DNA from: Candidatus Scatosoma pullistercoris
GTDB lineage: Bacteria > Bacillota > Clostridia > Christensenellales > Borkfalkiaceae
Direction: 5' to 3'
DNA length: 13,300 bases
Assembly: GCA_018714725.1 (NCBI GenBank)
Contig: DVMZ01000085.1
Span: forward strand, 1-13,300
Positions within the stretch are counted from its first letter, which is position 1. Every line of letters starts with the position of its first letter. Below the pieces are notes generated by a model that was not told the DNA's origin, did no database searches, and was given only the letters and a program-made list of their open reading frames with translations. The position numbers and the translations under genes were made by a program. Below are positions 6,723 through 12,127 of this stretch, in pieces.

Positions 6723-6796
6723 AAGAACAGTCCCCCCCCTTTGGATGAAGTTTTTTCTCGAAAACGGCTTCTACGGTTCCGGCCGCATCTGTCACC

Positions 6797-6825
6797 ATTA
6801 TAATATATCCCGCGTAATTTTTCAA
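6797..6825 (-). promoter_or_regulatory. Sigma-A promoter of the EF-G-like gene
   Basis: On the - strand: -35 TTGAAA (6820-6825), a 17-bp spacer and -10 TATAAT (6797-6802). The predicted transcript starts near 6790, leaving a leader of about 68 nt. Confidence 0.85.
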
Positions 6826-7065
6826 GGGGGTTTTGAAAATTTCTTCCGAAAAAATTGAAAAAAGAAAAAATTTGGCAGGCAGGTATGCGATGAACAAAAA
6901 AACGTGCAGGGCAATCAAAAGGGCGGCGCGCATAAAATTGCACAGGCCGGGGAAATTTGCGGCGAGGGAAAAAGGAAGGAAAACTTCGTAAGGGGGCGAG
7001 GCGGAGGGGGAAGGGGCGGCGGGGAGAACGGACCGTATGGGCGGCAGAAAAAGATTTTCGGCTGT

Positions 7066-7088
7066 TTTGTCAAAAGATTGTTGACAAA
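7066..7088 (+). promoter_or_regulatory. Perfect palindrome overlapping the cysteine desulfurase -35 box
   Basis: TTTGTCAA (7066-7073), a 7-nt spacer, TTGACAAA (7081-7088): 8-bp arms without mismatch. The right arm contains the whole -35 TTGACA, the usual placement of a repressor site. The regulator is not identifiable; the spacing differs from the NiaR-type site at 146-165. Confidence 0.6.
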
Positions 7089-7110
7089 TTTGCGGCTGAG
7101 GGGGTATAAT
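7081..7110 (+). promoter_or_regulatory. Sigma-A promoter of the cysteine desulfurase gene
   Basis: A perfect TTGACA (7081-7086), an 18-bp spacer and a perfect TATAAT (7105-7110). Transcription should start near 7117, giving a leader of about 100 nt. Confidence 0.85.
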
Positions 7111-7215
7111 GGGAGAAAAGGCGGCGGATTGCGTAAGGTCGGCGTCATTTATACGGAAACGCCGCAAAATTCAGGCGCGGCGCGCGGAGCGCCGGAAGCG
7201 GGAGCAGGAACAGGT

Positions 7216-8364
7216 ATGGAAACGGGGACGCGGATTTATTTCGATCATGCGGCGACGACGCCGTTGGACAGAGAAGTGTTTGAAAAAATGCGCCCCTATT
7301 TTACGGACGTGTTCGGGAACGCCGATTCCCTGCACTCGTTCGGCCGGGAGGGCATGCGCGCGGTGGACGAATCGCGCGATCTGATTGCTTCGCTGATCGG
7401 GGCGCGGCCGGAGGAAGTGTATTTTACTTCCGGCGGAACGGAAAGCGACAACTGGGCGATTCTCGGCGCCGCCCGGGCGCAGAGAAAAAAGGGAAAGCCG
7501 AAAGTGCTGATTTCGGCCGTGGAGCATCATGCCGCGATTTCCGCCGGGGAGCGGCTGGAAAAAGAGGGGATTCCCGTCGGCCGGATCCCCGTGAACAAAG
7601 AGGGCCGGGCAGAGCCGGAGACCGTCCGGGCGATGCTGACCCCGGAAGTGGGGTTGGTGGCGGTGATGGCGGCGAACAACGAGACGGGCGCCGTGCAGCC
7701 TTTCCGCGAATGCGCCCGGCTGGCGCATGAAAACGGCAGTCTGTTTTTCACCGACGCGGTGCAGGCGGCCCCCTACCTCCGGATCGACGTTGAGGACTGG
7801 GGCGCGGATCTTCTCTCCTTTTCCGCACATAAATTTTACGGTCCGAAAGGGATCGGCGCACTGTATATCCGCCGCGGGACGGGCATGGAACGGCTGATTT
7901 CGGGCGGGGAGCAGGAACGCGGACTGCGCGGCGGCACCGTCAACGTCCCCTCCGTCGTGGGATTGGCGGCGGCGTATGAAAAGACGTTGCGCGACCTGGA
8001 TAAAAACAATGCGAAAATCCGCGCTCTGAAAATGCTGTTTCTGAAAGAATTCTTTGCGGAGATTCCGGAAGCGCGGATCAACGGCGGCGGAGAAAGCCTG
8101 CCCGGTATCCTCAACCTGCGCCTCCCGGGCGTGGACAACGCCGCGTTTCTCTTTAATATGGATCTGCACGGCGTGGCGCTCAGCGCCGGGTCCGCCTGCG
8201 CGGCGTCCTCCCTGAAACCCAGCCATGTCCTGACCGCGATGGGCCTGAGCGAAAAGGAAGCCGGCAGCTCGGTGCGACTGAGCTTCGGCAGGGACAACAC
8301 CGAAGAGGAGATTGTGCGCGGCGCGGCGCTTGCGGCGGAAATCTGCAAAAAAATCCGCGGCTGA
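7216..8364 (+). CDS. Cysteine desulfurase (IscS/NifS type)
   Basis: PLP-dependent class V aminotransferase-fold enzyme that converts L-cysteine to alanine and leaves a persulfide for Fe-S cluster assembly or tRNA thiolation. Length is 382 aa, typical of NifS/IscS. Seen: IYFDHAATTPLD 7-18, FTSGGTESDN 70-79, AVEHHAA 101-107 (His104 stacks on PLP), MAANNETGAVQP 151-162, TDAVQ 179-183, SAHKFYGPKG 203-212 with the PLP lysine Lys206, GGEQERGLRGGT 230-241, and the catalytic cysteine loop SAGSACA 323-329 with Cys328. The start at 7216 gives the usual N-terminus just before IYFDHAATTP, with AGGAA 5 nt upstream; a longer in-frame reading from the TTG near 7130 is possible but adds an atypical Gly/Ala-rich leader. 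No iscU, iscR or thiI is adjacent. In Bacillus a nifS homologue sits beside niaR and serves NadA, so a link to the nad unit is possible but here only inferred. Confidence 0.93.
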   Translation: METGTRIYFDHAATTPLDREVFEKMRPYFTDVFGNADSLHSFGREGMRAVDESRDLIASLIGARPEEVYFTSGGTESDNWAILGAARAQRKKGKPKVLISAVEHHAAISAGERLEKEGIPVGRIPVNKEGRAEPETVRAMLTPEVGLVAVMAANNETGAVQPFRECARLAHENGSLFFTDAVQAAPYLRIDVEDWGADLLSFSAHKFYGPKGIGALYIRRGTGMERLISGGEQERGLRGGTVNVPSVVGLAAAYEKTLRDLDKNNAKIRALKMLFLKEFFAEIPEARINGGGESLPGILNLRLPGVDNAAFLFNMDLHGVALSAGSACAASSLKPSHVLTAMGLSEKEAGSSVRLSFGRDNTEEEIVRGAALAAEICKKIRG

Positions 8365-8535
8365 ACGAGGGGTAAGGAAATCTTTTTCCCGGGCAGGGGC
8401 AAGGAAAGCGGTTCCCGGGAGAGATTAAGAAAAGCGGCTTTCAAAGGGAGAAACGGAGCGGGAACCCGGACACTGTTTCCCGGACGCAGGACGGAAAATC
8501 AGAAAAATAAAATTATAAAAATGGAGGAAAGAAAG

Positions 8536-8928
8536 ATGAAAAAATTTTTGAAAAGGATTTCGGCGGCGCTCTGCCTGACGATTGCGCTGACCGGTGTATT
8601 GGCATTCGGCGCCTGCGGCGGCGAAAAGGGAAATTCTTCTCCGGATACGTCGTCGGTATCCGCAGGAAGCGATACCCAGGGAAGCGATGAGTCGCAATCG
8701 GTTTCCGACTCGATCGGTTCTTCCGATTCTTCGGACTCGTCGGATTCTTCGGATTCTTCCGATTCTTCGGACTCGACGGATTCTTCGGATTCTTCCGATT
8801 CTTCCGATTCTTCGGATTCTTCGGATTCTTCCGATTCTTCGGATTCGTCGGACTCGTCGGATTCTTCCGACTCGACCGGCAACGTCGATTCTTCGGATGA
8901 CGAGGAGAATTGGACGTCGTTTTATTGA
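8536..8928 (+). CDS. Small probable lipoprotein with Ser-Ser-Asp repeats
   Basis: 130 aa. Residues 1-26 look like a signal peptide (MKKFLKR, then a hydrophobic ISAALCLTIALTGVLAF), ending at FGAC with Cys27 as the probable lipidated residue. Phe at -3 is unusual, so the lipobox is imperfect. After a Gly/Ser-rich linker (28-61) come 17 uninterrupted three-residue units (16 SSD and one STD, residues about 62-112), then the acidic, aromatic end DDEENWTSFY. There is no folded domain, LPXTG motif or transmembrane anchor. Ser-Asp repeats act as extended, negatively charged stalks in staphylococcal Sdr/Clf proteins and bind calcium in some proteins; any such role here is inference. The start at 8536 is chosen for GGAGG 8 nt upstream and the basic N-terminus; the ATG at 8521 would place that GGAGG inside the gene. 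It is probably cotranscribed or has a weak promoter; none is clear. Confidence 0.8.
   Translation: MKKFLKRISAALCLTIALTGVLAFGACGGEKGNSSPDTSSVSAGSDTQGSDESQSVSDSIGSSDSSDSSDSSDSSDSSDSTDSSDSSDSSDSSDSSDSSDSSDSSDSSDSSDSTGNVDSSDDEENWTSFY
8719..8871 (+). repeat. 17-unit 9-bp coding repeat (TCT-TCN-GAT, Ser-Ser-Asp)
   Basis: Seventeen consecutive 9-bp units, mostly TCTTCCGAT or TCTTCGGAT, some with TCG or GAC variants and one ACG codon. All serines use TCN codons, never AGY, so the DNA itself is repetitive as well as the protein. Unit length is a multiple of three, so slippage would change stalk length without breaking the frame. Confidence 0.9.
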
Positions 8929-8989
8929 GAAACAGCGCGCCGGGGGCCTGTAAAGACTTCGTGGACGGCGGCGAGAGAAAGCGCGCAGA

Positions 8990-9017
8990 CCGACGGCCTC
9001 CGGCCGCCGGCAGTTTT
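8990..9017 (+). terminator. Possible terminator after the Ser-Ser-Asp lipoprotein gene
   Basis: Arms CCGACGGCC (8990-8998) and GGCCGCCGG (9002-9010) pair over 9 positions with one A-C mismatch around a TCC loop, followed by CAG and TTTT. The short T-run and the nearness of the next ribosome binding site (9025-9034) leave it uncertain. Confidence 0.45.
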
Positions 9018-9037
9018 GCGGCACAAGGAGGAGGATT

Positions 9038-9322
9038 ATGGTCAGGCATATCGTTTGTTTCAAGCTGAAAGACGCGTCGAAAAAAGAAGAGGCCAAGGAG
9101 ATTCTGTTGTCCATGCGCGGCAGAGTGCCTGAGGTGAAGGAACTGGAAGCGGGGACGGATTTTCTCGGCTCCGCGCGTTCGTACGACGTGTTTCTGGGCG
9201 TGTTGCTGGAAGACCGCGCCGCGCTGGAAGCCTATCAGAAGGACCCTTATCATGTGGGAGTGGTCAAAAAATTCATGCACGCGGAGACGCAGTCGTCCGT
9301 GGCGGTGGATTTTGAGCTCTGA
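9038..9322 (+). CDS. Dabb (stress-responsive alpha/beta-barrel) domain protein
   Basis: 94 aa, a single ferredoxin-like Dabb domain of the usual length. Seen: the characteristic start MVRHIVCFKLKD, the helical KKEEAKEILLSMRGRVPEV, then LEAGTDFL, SYDVFLGVLLEDRAALEAY and DPYHVGVVKKFM, the pattern of dimeric alpha/beta-barrel proteins. These form homodimers; bacterial members have no firmly assigned reaction, and relatives include plant stress proteins and polyketide cyclases. The start is fixed by AAGGAGGAGG (9025-9034) 3 nt upstream, a dense site whose AAGGAGG core is well spaced. It stands between the Ser-Ser-Asp lipoprotein and ferredoxin genes with a weak terminator before it; no functional link to either is visible. 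Confidence 0.85.
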   Translation: MVRHIVCFKLKDASKKEEAKEILLSMRGRVPEVKELEAGTDFLGSARSYDVFLGVLLEDRAALEAYQKDPYHVGVVKKFMHAETQSSVAVDFEL

Positions 9323-9400
9323 CGGGCGCGGGAAAGAACGGACGGGCGATTGTCCTGTTTCGGAAATTTCCGGTTTTTACGAAAAATCTTCGCGATTTTC

Positions 9401-9429
9401 TTTACTAATCGGGAAAAATATGATATAAT
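9401..9429 (+). promoter_or_regulatory. Sigma-A promoter of the ferredoxin gene
   Basis: -10 TATAAT (9424-9429) with TTTACT (9401-9406, four of six matches to TTGACA) at 17-bp spacing, in a locally AT-rich stretch. The leader would be about 25 nt. Confidence 0.75.
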
Positions 9430-9460
9430 ACGAATATCAATGAAACGGAGGTATATCACC

Positions 9461-9637
9461 ATGGCACACAAAATCACGGATGAATGCGTAGCCTGCGGCG
9501 CTTGCGCGGATACCTGCCCCGTGGGAGCCATTGCTCTCGGCGATGCTGGCATCTATGTGGTGGACGAGGACGCTTGCGTGGACTGCGGCGCTTGCGAAGA
9601 CGGATGCCCTACCGGCGCGATCAAAGCTGCGGACTGA
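9461..9637 (+). CDS. 2[4Fe-4S] clostridial-type ferredoxin
   Basis: 58-aa soluble electron carrier of low potential. It has two complete cluster motifs in internal twofold symmetry: C9-x2-C12-x2-C15-x3-C19-P and C39-x2-C42-x2-C45-x3-C49-P, each followed by (V/T)GAI. The body is acidic, as expected for a ferredoxin that docks with hydrogenase, pyruvate:ferredoxin oxidoreductase and similar partners. Length is typical of the clostridial class (about 55-60 aa). The ATG at 9461 has CGGAGGT at 9446-9452 upstream; the reading frame runs further back to 9350, but that part covers the promoter. It is monocistronic, with its own promoter and a strong terminator. Confidence 0.96.
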   Translation: MAHKITDECVACGACADTCPVGAIALGDAGIYVVDEDACVDCGACEDGCPTGAIKAAD

Positions 9638-9681
9638 GCCGCAATACAACGCGCCCGGAAAGGACGATTGGAACGGATGAT

Positions 9682-9713
9682 AAAACGGCGCGGGCGGTGC
9701 CCGCGCCGTTTTT
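9682..9713 (+). terminator. Strong rho-independent terminator after the ferredoxin gene
   Basis: A perfect 14-bp stem (9682-9695 with 9699-9712), GGT loop, core CGGCGCGGGC/GCCCGCGCCG, and a TTTTT tail (9709-9713). The leading AAAA makes it potentially bidirectional. Confidence 0.93.
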
Positions 9714-9792
9714 GCCGTGCGCGGCCGGACACAGGGGACAAACGGCGGAACGGAAAAAAGGGGCGGGCGCCCCGGAAAGCGGGAAGGGAATC

Positions 9793-10473
9793 ATGACGGA
9801 ACTTTCGGAATACGAAGTGGCGGAAGATATGCAGATCGACGGGCTGAAAATCGTTCAGGATACCCGTCTGTATCGCTTTACGTCCGATTCGGTGCTGCTG
9901 TCCCGTTTCGCGCGGGCAAAGACGGGGGACGAAGTGGCGGATTTCTGCGCGGGCAGCGGCATCGTCGCTTTTCATTTTTACGCGCTGCACCGGAAGGTGC
10001 GCGGCCTCCGATTTACGCTGTTTGAAATGCAGGAAGCGCTTTCCCGACTCTCGGAAAAGACGATCGCCCTGAACGGTTTTGAAAATTTTCGGACGGTGTG
10101 CGGAAAAATTCAGCAGCTCGCGCCCGAATACCGCGAAAAATTTTCCCTCATCCTCTGCAATCCCCCGTACGAGCGCGGCGGTTTTGCGGGCGAGGAGTAT
10201 CAGAAGGCGATCTGCCGCAAGGAAATCACGGTCAATCTCCGCGAAATCGCGCAGGCGGCCTCGTTTGCCCTGCGCTTCGGCGGACGGATCGTGCTCACCA
10301 ACCGCGCCGATCGCCTGGCAGAGGTGTGCTATACCTTTCATGAAGCGGGAATCGAGATCAAAAGAGTGGCGTTTGCGGCAGGCAGGGAAGGGATGAAGCC
10401 CTATCTTCTCCTCGCGGAAGGGGTGAAGGGCGGCCGTCCCGGCACGGAGATTCTGCCGACGGTGATCAACTGA
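9793..10473 (+). CDS. trmN6: tRNA1(Val) adenine-37 N6-methyltransferase-like (TrmN6/YabB family)
   Basis: SAM-dependent N6-adenine methyltransferase, 226 aa. By homology to E. coli TrmN6 and B. subtilis YabB it should methylate A37 of tRNA1(Val). Seen: the N-terminal LKIVQDTRLYRFTSDSVLLSRF (18-39), equivalent to the family's start before motif I; SAM motif I DFCAGSGI (50-57); acidic FEMQ (77-80) for the ribose; the catalytic NPPY (123-126), the mark of N6-adenine or glutamine methyltransferases; and GGRIVLTNR near the end. The start at 9793 has AAGGGA closely upstream. No promoter is evident after the terminator at 9682-9713. Order trmN6, small gene, rsmI recalls B. subtilis yabB-yazA-yabC, with the middle gene replaced. 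Substrate is inferred from family and context. Confidence 0.85.
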   Translation: MTELSEYEVAEDMQIDGLKIVQDTRLYRFTSDSVLLSRFARAKTGDEVADFCAGSGIVAFHFYALHRKVRGLRFTLFEMQEALSRLSEKTIALNGFENFRTVCGKIQQLAPEYREKFSLILCNPPYERGGFAGEEYQKAICRKEITVNLREIAQAASFALRFGGRIVLTNRADRLAEVCYTFHEAGIEIKRVAFAAGREGMKPYLLLAEGVKGGRPGTEILPTVIN

Positions 10474-10559
10474 AAAAGCCTTCCGCCCGGCTGCGTTCCG
10501 GCTTTGTCCGGCTACGTTCCGGGAAGGGGCGCGGCCGGCGGAAGAGAGGGAGGACGATT

Positions 10560-10856
10560 TTGAAATTTGCATTTCTGATTATGGGCGAATATGACCCGGC
10601 AAAGGACCGGGCGGAGATCGGCGGCGGTTCGGCGCGCATCGTCGGGGTATCCGGCCTCGCGGAGGCGGCGCGTATCGCGCGGGAACTCTGCGCGGACGGG
10701 GTGGACTGTATCGAGCTCTGCGGGGCGTTCGGCCCCGACGGCGCGGAAGAAATCATCCGGGCCACGGGCGGCGCCGTTCCGGTGGGATACGTCGCTCATC
10801 TCCCCGAACAGGACGGGCTTTACGCCCGCGTCTTCGGGGACGAAGGGGAAAACTGA
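10560..10856 (+). CDS. Small conserved protein, DUF6506-like
   Basis: 98 aa, no signal peptide or membrane span. It begins KFAFLIMGEYDP with a beta-strand-like start, continues through GGSARIVGVSGLAEAARIA and the conserved-looking DCIELCGAFGPDGAEEII, and ends VPVGYVAHLPEQDGLY. I recall this pattern from the DUF6506 family of Firmicutes; no function is established. It starts at TTG (10560-10562): GAGGGAGGA (10546-10554) is well placed, and the next in-frame ATG would delete the first strand. It lies 86 nt after trmN6 and 195 nt before rsmI, all on one strand, so cotranscription is likely. The alternating strand/helix pattern suggests a compact alpha/beta fold; two Cys (in DCIELCG) are not enough to claim a metal site. 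Confidence 0.75.
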   Translation: MKFAFLIMGEYDPAKDRAEIGGGSARIVGVSGLAEAARIARELCADGVDCIELCGAFGPDGAEEIIRATGGAVPVGYVAHLPEQDGLYARVFGDEGEN

Positions 10857-11051
10857 CCGGTCTGCGCGTTTTTGGAACTCCGGCCGTTCGCGGAAAGGCG
10901 GCCGGATAACCGACAATCGGAAGAACCGCCTGCGACAGCTTGCGCGGGAAAAAAGAGGTCCGGAAAGGGCGGGAGCGACGGAGCGAAGGCGGGCAAAAGA
11001 GCCGAAGAAGAGAAGAACGGAAAGTTAAAAAGGACAGGAGGAGGCGAAAAA

Positions 11052-11855
11052 ATGGTTTCGTTTGTGGCGACGCCGATCGGGAATCTGAAAGACATCACGT
11101 TGCGGGCTTTGGAGACGTTGAAAGAGGCGGACGTCGTTTTTTGCGAGGATACGCGGCATACGCTGAAACTGCTCAATGCCTACGAGATCAGAAAGCCGCT
11201 CTTTGCCTGTCATAAATTCAACGAGCGGGAAGCGGCGGAAAAAATTCTTTCGGCCTCGCGCGAGGGCAAGCGGGTGGCGGTGGTCTCGGACGCGGGCACG
11301 CCCGTCGTCTCCGACCCCGGCAACCTCGTCTGCCGCGCTTTGCGCGAAGCGGGGGAACCGTACACCCTCATCCCCGGGCCGAGCGCGTTCGTCGCTGCCC
11401 TGGTACTGTCCGCCCTGCCTGCGGACAAGTTCGCTTTTCTCGGTTTTCTGCCGGAAAAACAGAGCGAACGGCGCGCGCTCCTCGAAAAATATGCGGCGCT
11501 GGACATGACGCTGGTCTTTCACAGCGCGCCGCAGGACGTGGACCGGGATATCCGCTCTTTATACGAATCGTTCGGCGAGCGCCGTGCGGCCGCCGTCCGG
11601 GAAATCACCAAAATCCATGAAGAGAGCGCGGAATTTCTGCTGTCCGAGGGATTGCCCGGCGAAAAGCGCGGGGAATATGTGCTGGTGGTGGAGGGCGCGA
11701 AAGAGACGGGCAATCCCCTCAACGCCCTGTCCGAGCGGGAGCATATTCTCCATTACATGCGCGAGGGTCTGGACAAGAAAGAAGCGCTCAAACGCGCGGC
11801 GAAGGACCGCGGGGTCTCCAAATCCGAACTGTATCCCTATTCCGTCGATCTGTGA
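11052..11855 (+). CDS. rsmI: 16S rRNA 2'-O-ribose C1402 methyltransferase RsmI
   Basis: Methylates the ribose 2'-OH of C1402 in the ribosomal decoding centre, using SAM. 267 aa, slightly short of the usual 280-290. Tetrapyrrole-methylase-fold motifs in order: VATPIGNLKDIT (5-16), CEDTRHTLKLL (31-41), VSDAGTPVVSDPG (78-90), LIPGPSA (106-112), FLGFLP (129-134), then the C-terminal helical part with VREITKIHEES, LVVEGA and KDRGVSKSELY. Start: AGGAGGAGG (11036-11044) 7 nt upstream of the ATG; the frame is open further upstream but there it is Arg/Lys/Glu/Gly-rich. It is the last gene of the trmN6 cluster and is followed by a terminator. Confidence 0.95.
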   Translation: MVSFVATPIGNLKDITLRALETLKEADVVFCEDTRHTLKLLNAYEIRKPLFACHKFNEREAAEKILSASREGKRVAVVSDAGTPVVSDPGNLVCRALREAGEPYTLIPGPSAFVAALVLSALPADKFAFLGFLPEKQSERRALLEKYAALDMTLVFHSAPQDVDRDIRSLYESFGERRAAAVREITKIHEESAEFLLSEGLPGEKRGEYVLVVEGAKETGNPLNALSEREHILHYMREGLDKKEALKRAAKDRGVSKSELYPYSVDL

Positions 11856-11882
11856 ACGGCATGGCGGCAAACGAAGTTGCGG

Positions 11883-11909
11883 AAGAACGCTTTCGGGCGT
11901 TCTTTTTTT
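11883..11909 (+). terminator. Rho-independent terminator after rsmI
   Basis: 8-bp stem AAGAACGC/GCGTTCTT (11883-11890 with 11897-11904), loop TTTCGG, and a run of seven T (11903-11909). It starts 27 nt after the rsmI stop. Confidence 0.93.
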
Positions 11910-12027
11910 GTCCTGCGGGAGGAGACCCGGAAAAACGGGAAGGGAAGGGCAGGAACGCTGAAAAAAAGAAAATATTTATGGTATAAATTCACAAAAACAA
12001 AAAATTGAAAAAAGTGTCGGCACCCGG

Positions 12028-12056
12028 TTGAAATTTCCGCGCGACAGTTATATAAT
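12028..12056 (+). promoter_or_regulatory. Sigma-A promoter of the MATE exporter gene
   Basis: -35 TTGAAA (12028-12033), a 17-bp spacer and a perfect -10 TATAAT (12051-12056). The leader would be about 65 nt. Confidence 0.88.
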
Positions 12057-12078
12057 ACACCTGCTATATAACACCTGC
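12049..12078 (+). repeat. Near-perfect tandem direct repeat over the MATE gene -10 region
   Basis: TATATAATACACCTGC (12049-12064) is followed at once by TATATAACACCTGC (12065-12078), identical except for a 2-bp AT deletion. The first copy contains the -10 hexamer and the second covers the expected transcription start. It may be a slippage duplication or a direct-repeat operator. Confidence 0.7.
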
Positions 12079-12127
12079 CGCGAAAGAAGAAGCGGGGGCG
12101 GAGAAGACCGCCGTTTCGGGAGTGTTT

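Larger units (their letters stand above)
6723..7215. other. Divergent intergenic region, EF-G-like gene / cysteine desulfurase
   Basis: About 490 bp separating divergent genes. It has a - strand promoter at 6797-6825, a + strand promoter at 7081-7110 and a palindrome at 7066-7088, each listed separately. Between 6830 and 7060 it is purine-rich with no visible gene, hairpin terminator or known RNA fold. The desulfurase leader (about 7117-7215) is GC-rich with short GGCGT/ACGCC and GGCGC/GCGCC pairings but no riboswitch I can name. Confidence 0.6.

Noticed and set aside
5031..6803. A 590-codon + strand open frame
   Set aside because: It lies antisense to the EF-G-like gene, whose motifs are unmistakable; it is a by-product of GC-rich codon usage.
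8386..8425. CCCGGG-based stem after the cysteine desulfurase gene
   Set aside because: The loop is about 20 nt and no T-run follows on the + strand, so I do not call it a terminator.
8499..8882. A - strand open frame rich in Glu-Ser-Glu over the Ser-Ser-Asp repeat
   Set aside because: It is the complement of the repeat; it has no ribosome binding site, and the + frame has a signal peptide and a strong ribosome binding site.
9754..9773. GGGGC/GCCCC hairpin that reads as a terminator on the - strand (followed by TTTTTT)
   Set aside because: There is no - strand gene nearby for it to terminate, and it lies directly before the trmN6 ribosome binding site; it is probably chance, or at most a leader hairpin.
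10480..10544. CTTCCGCC/GGCGGAAG inverted repeat before the DUF6506-like gene
   Set aside because: The loop is about 49 nt and no T-run follows, so neither a terminator nor a defined riboswitch is supported.
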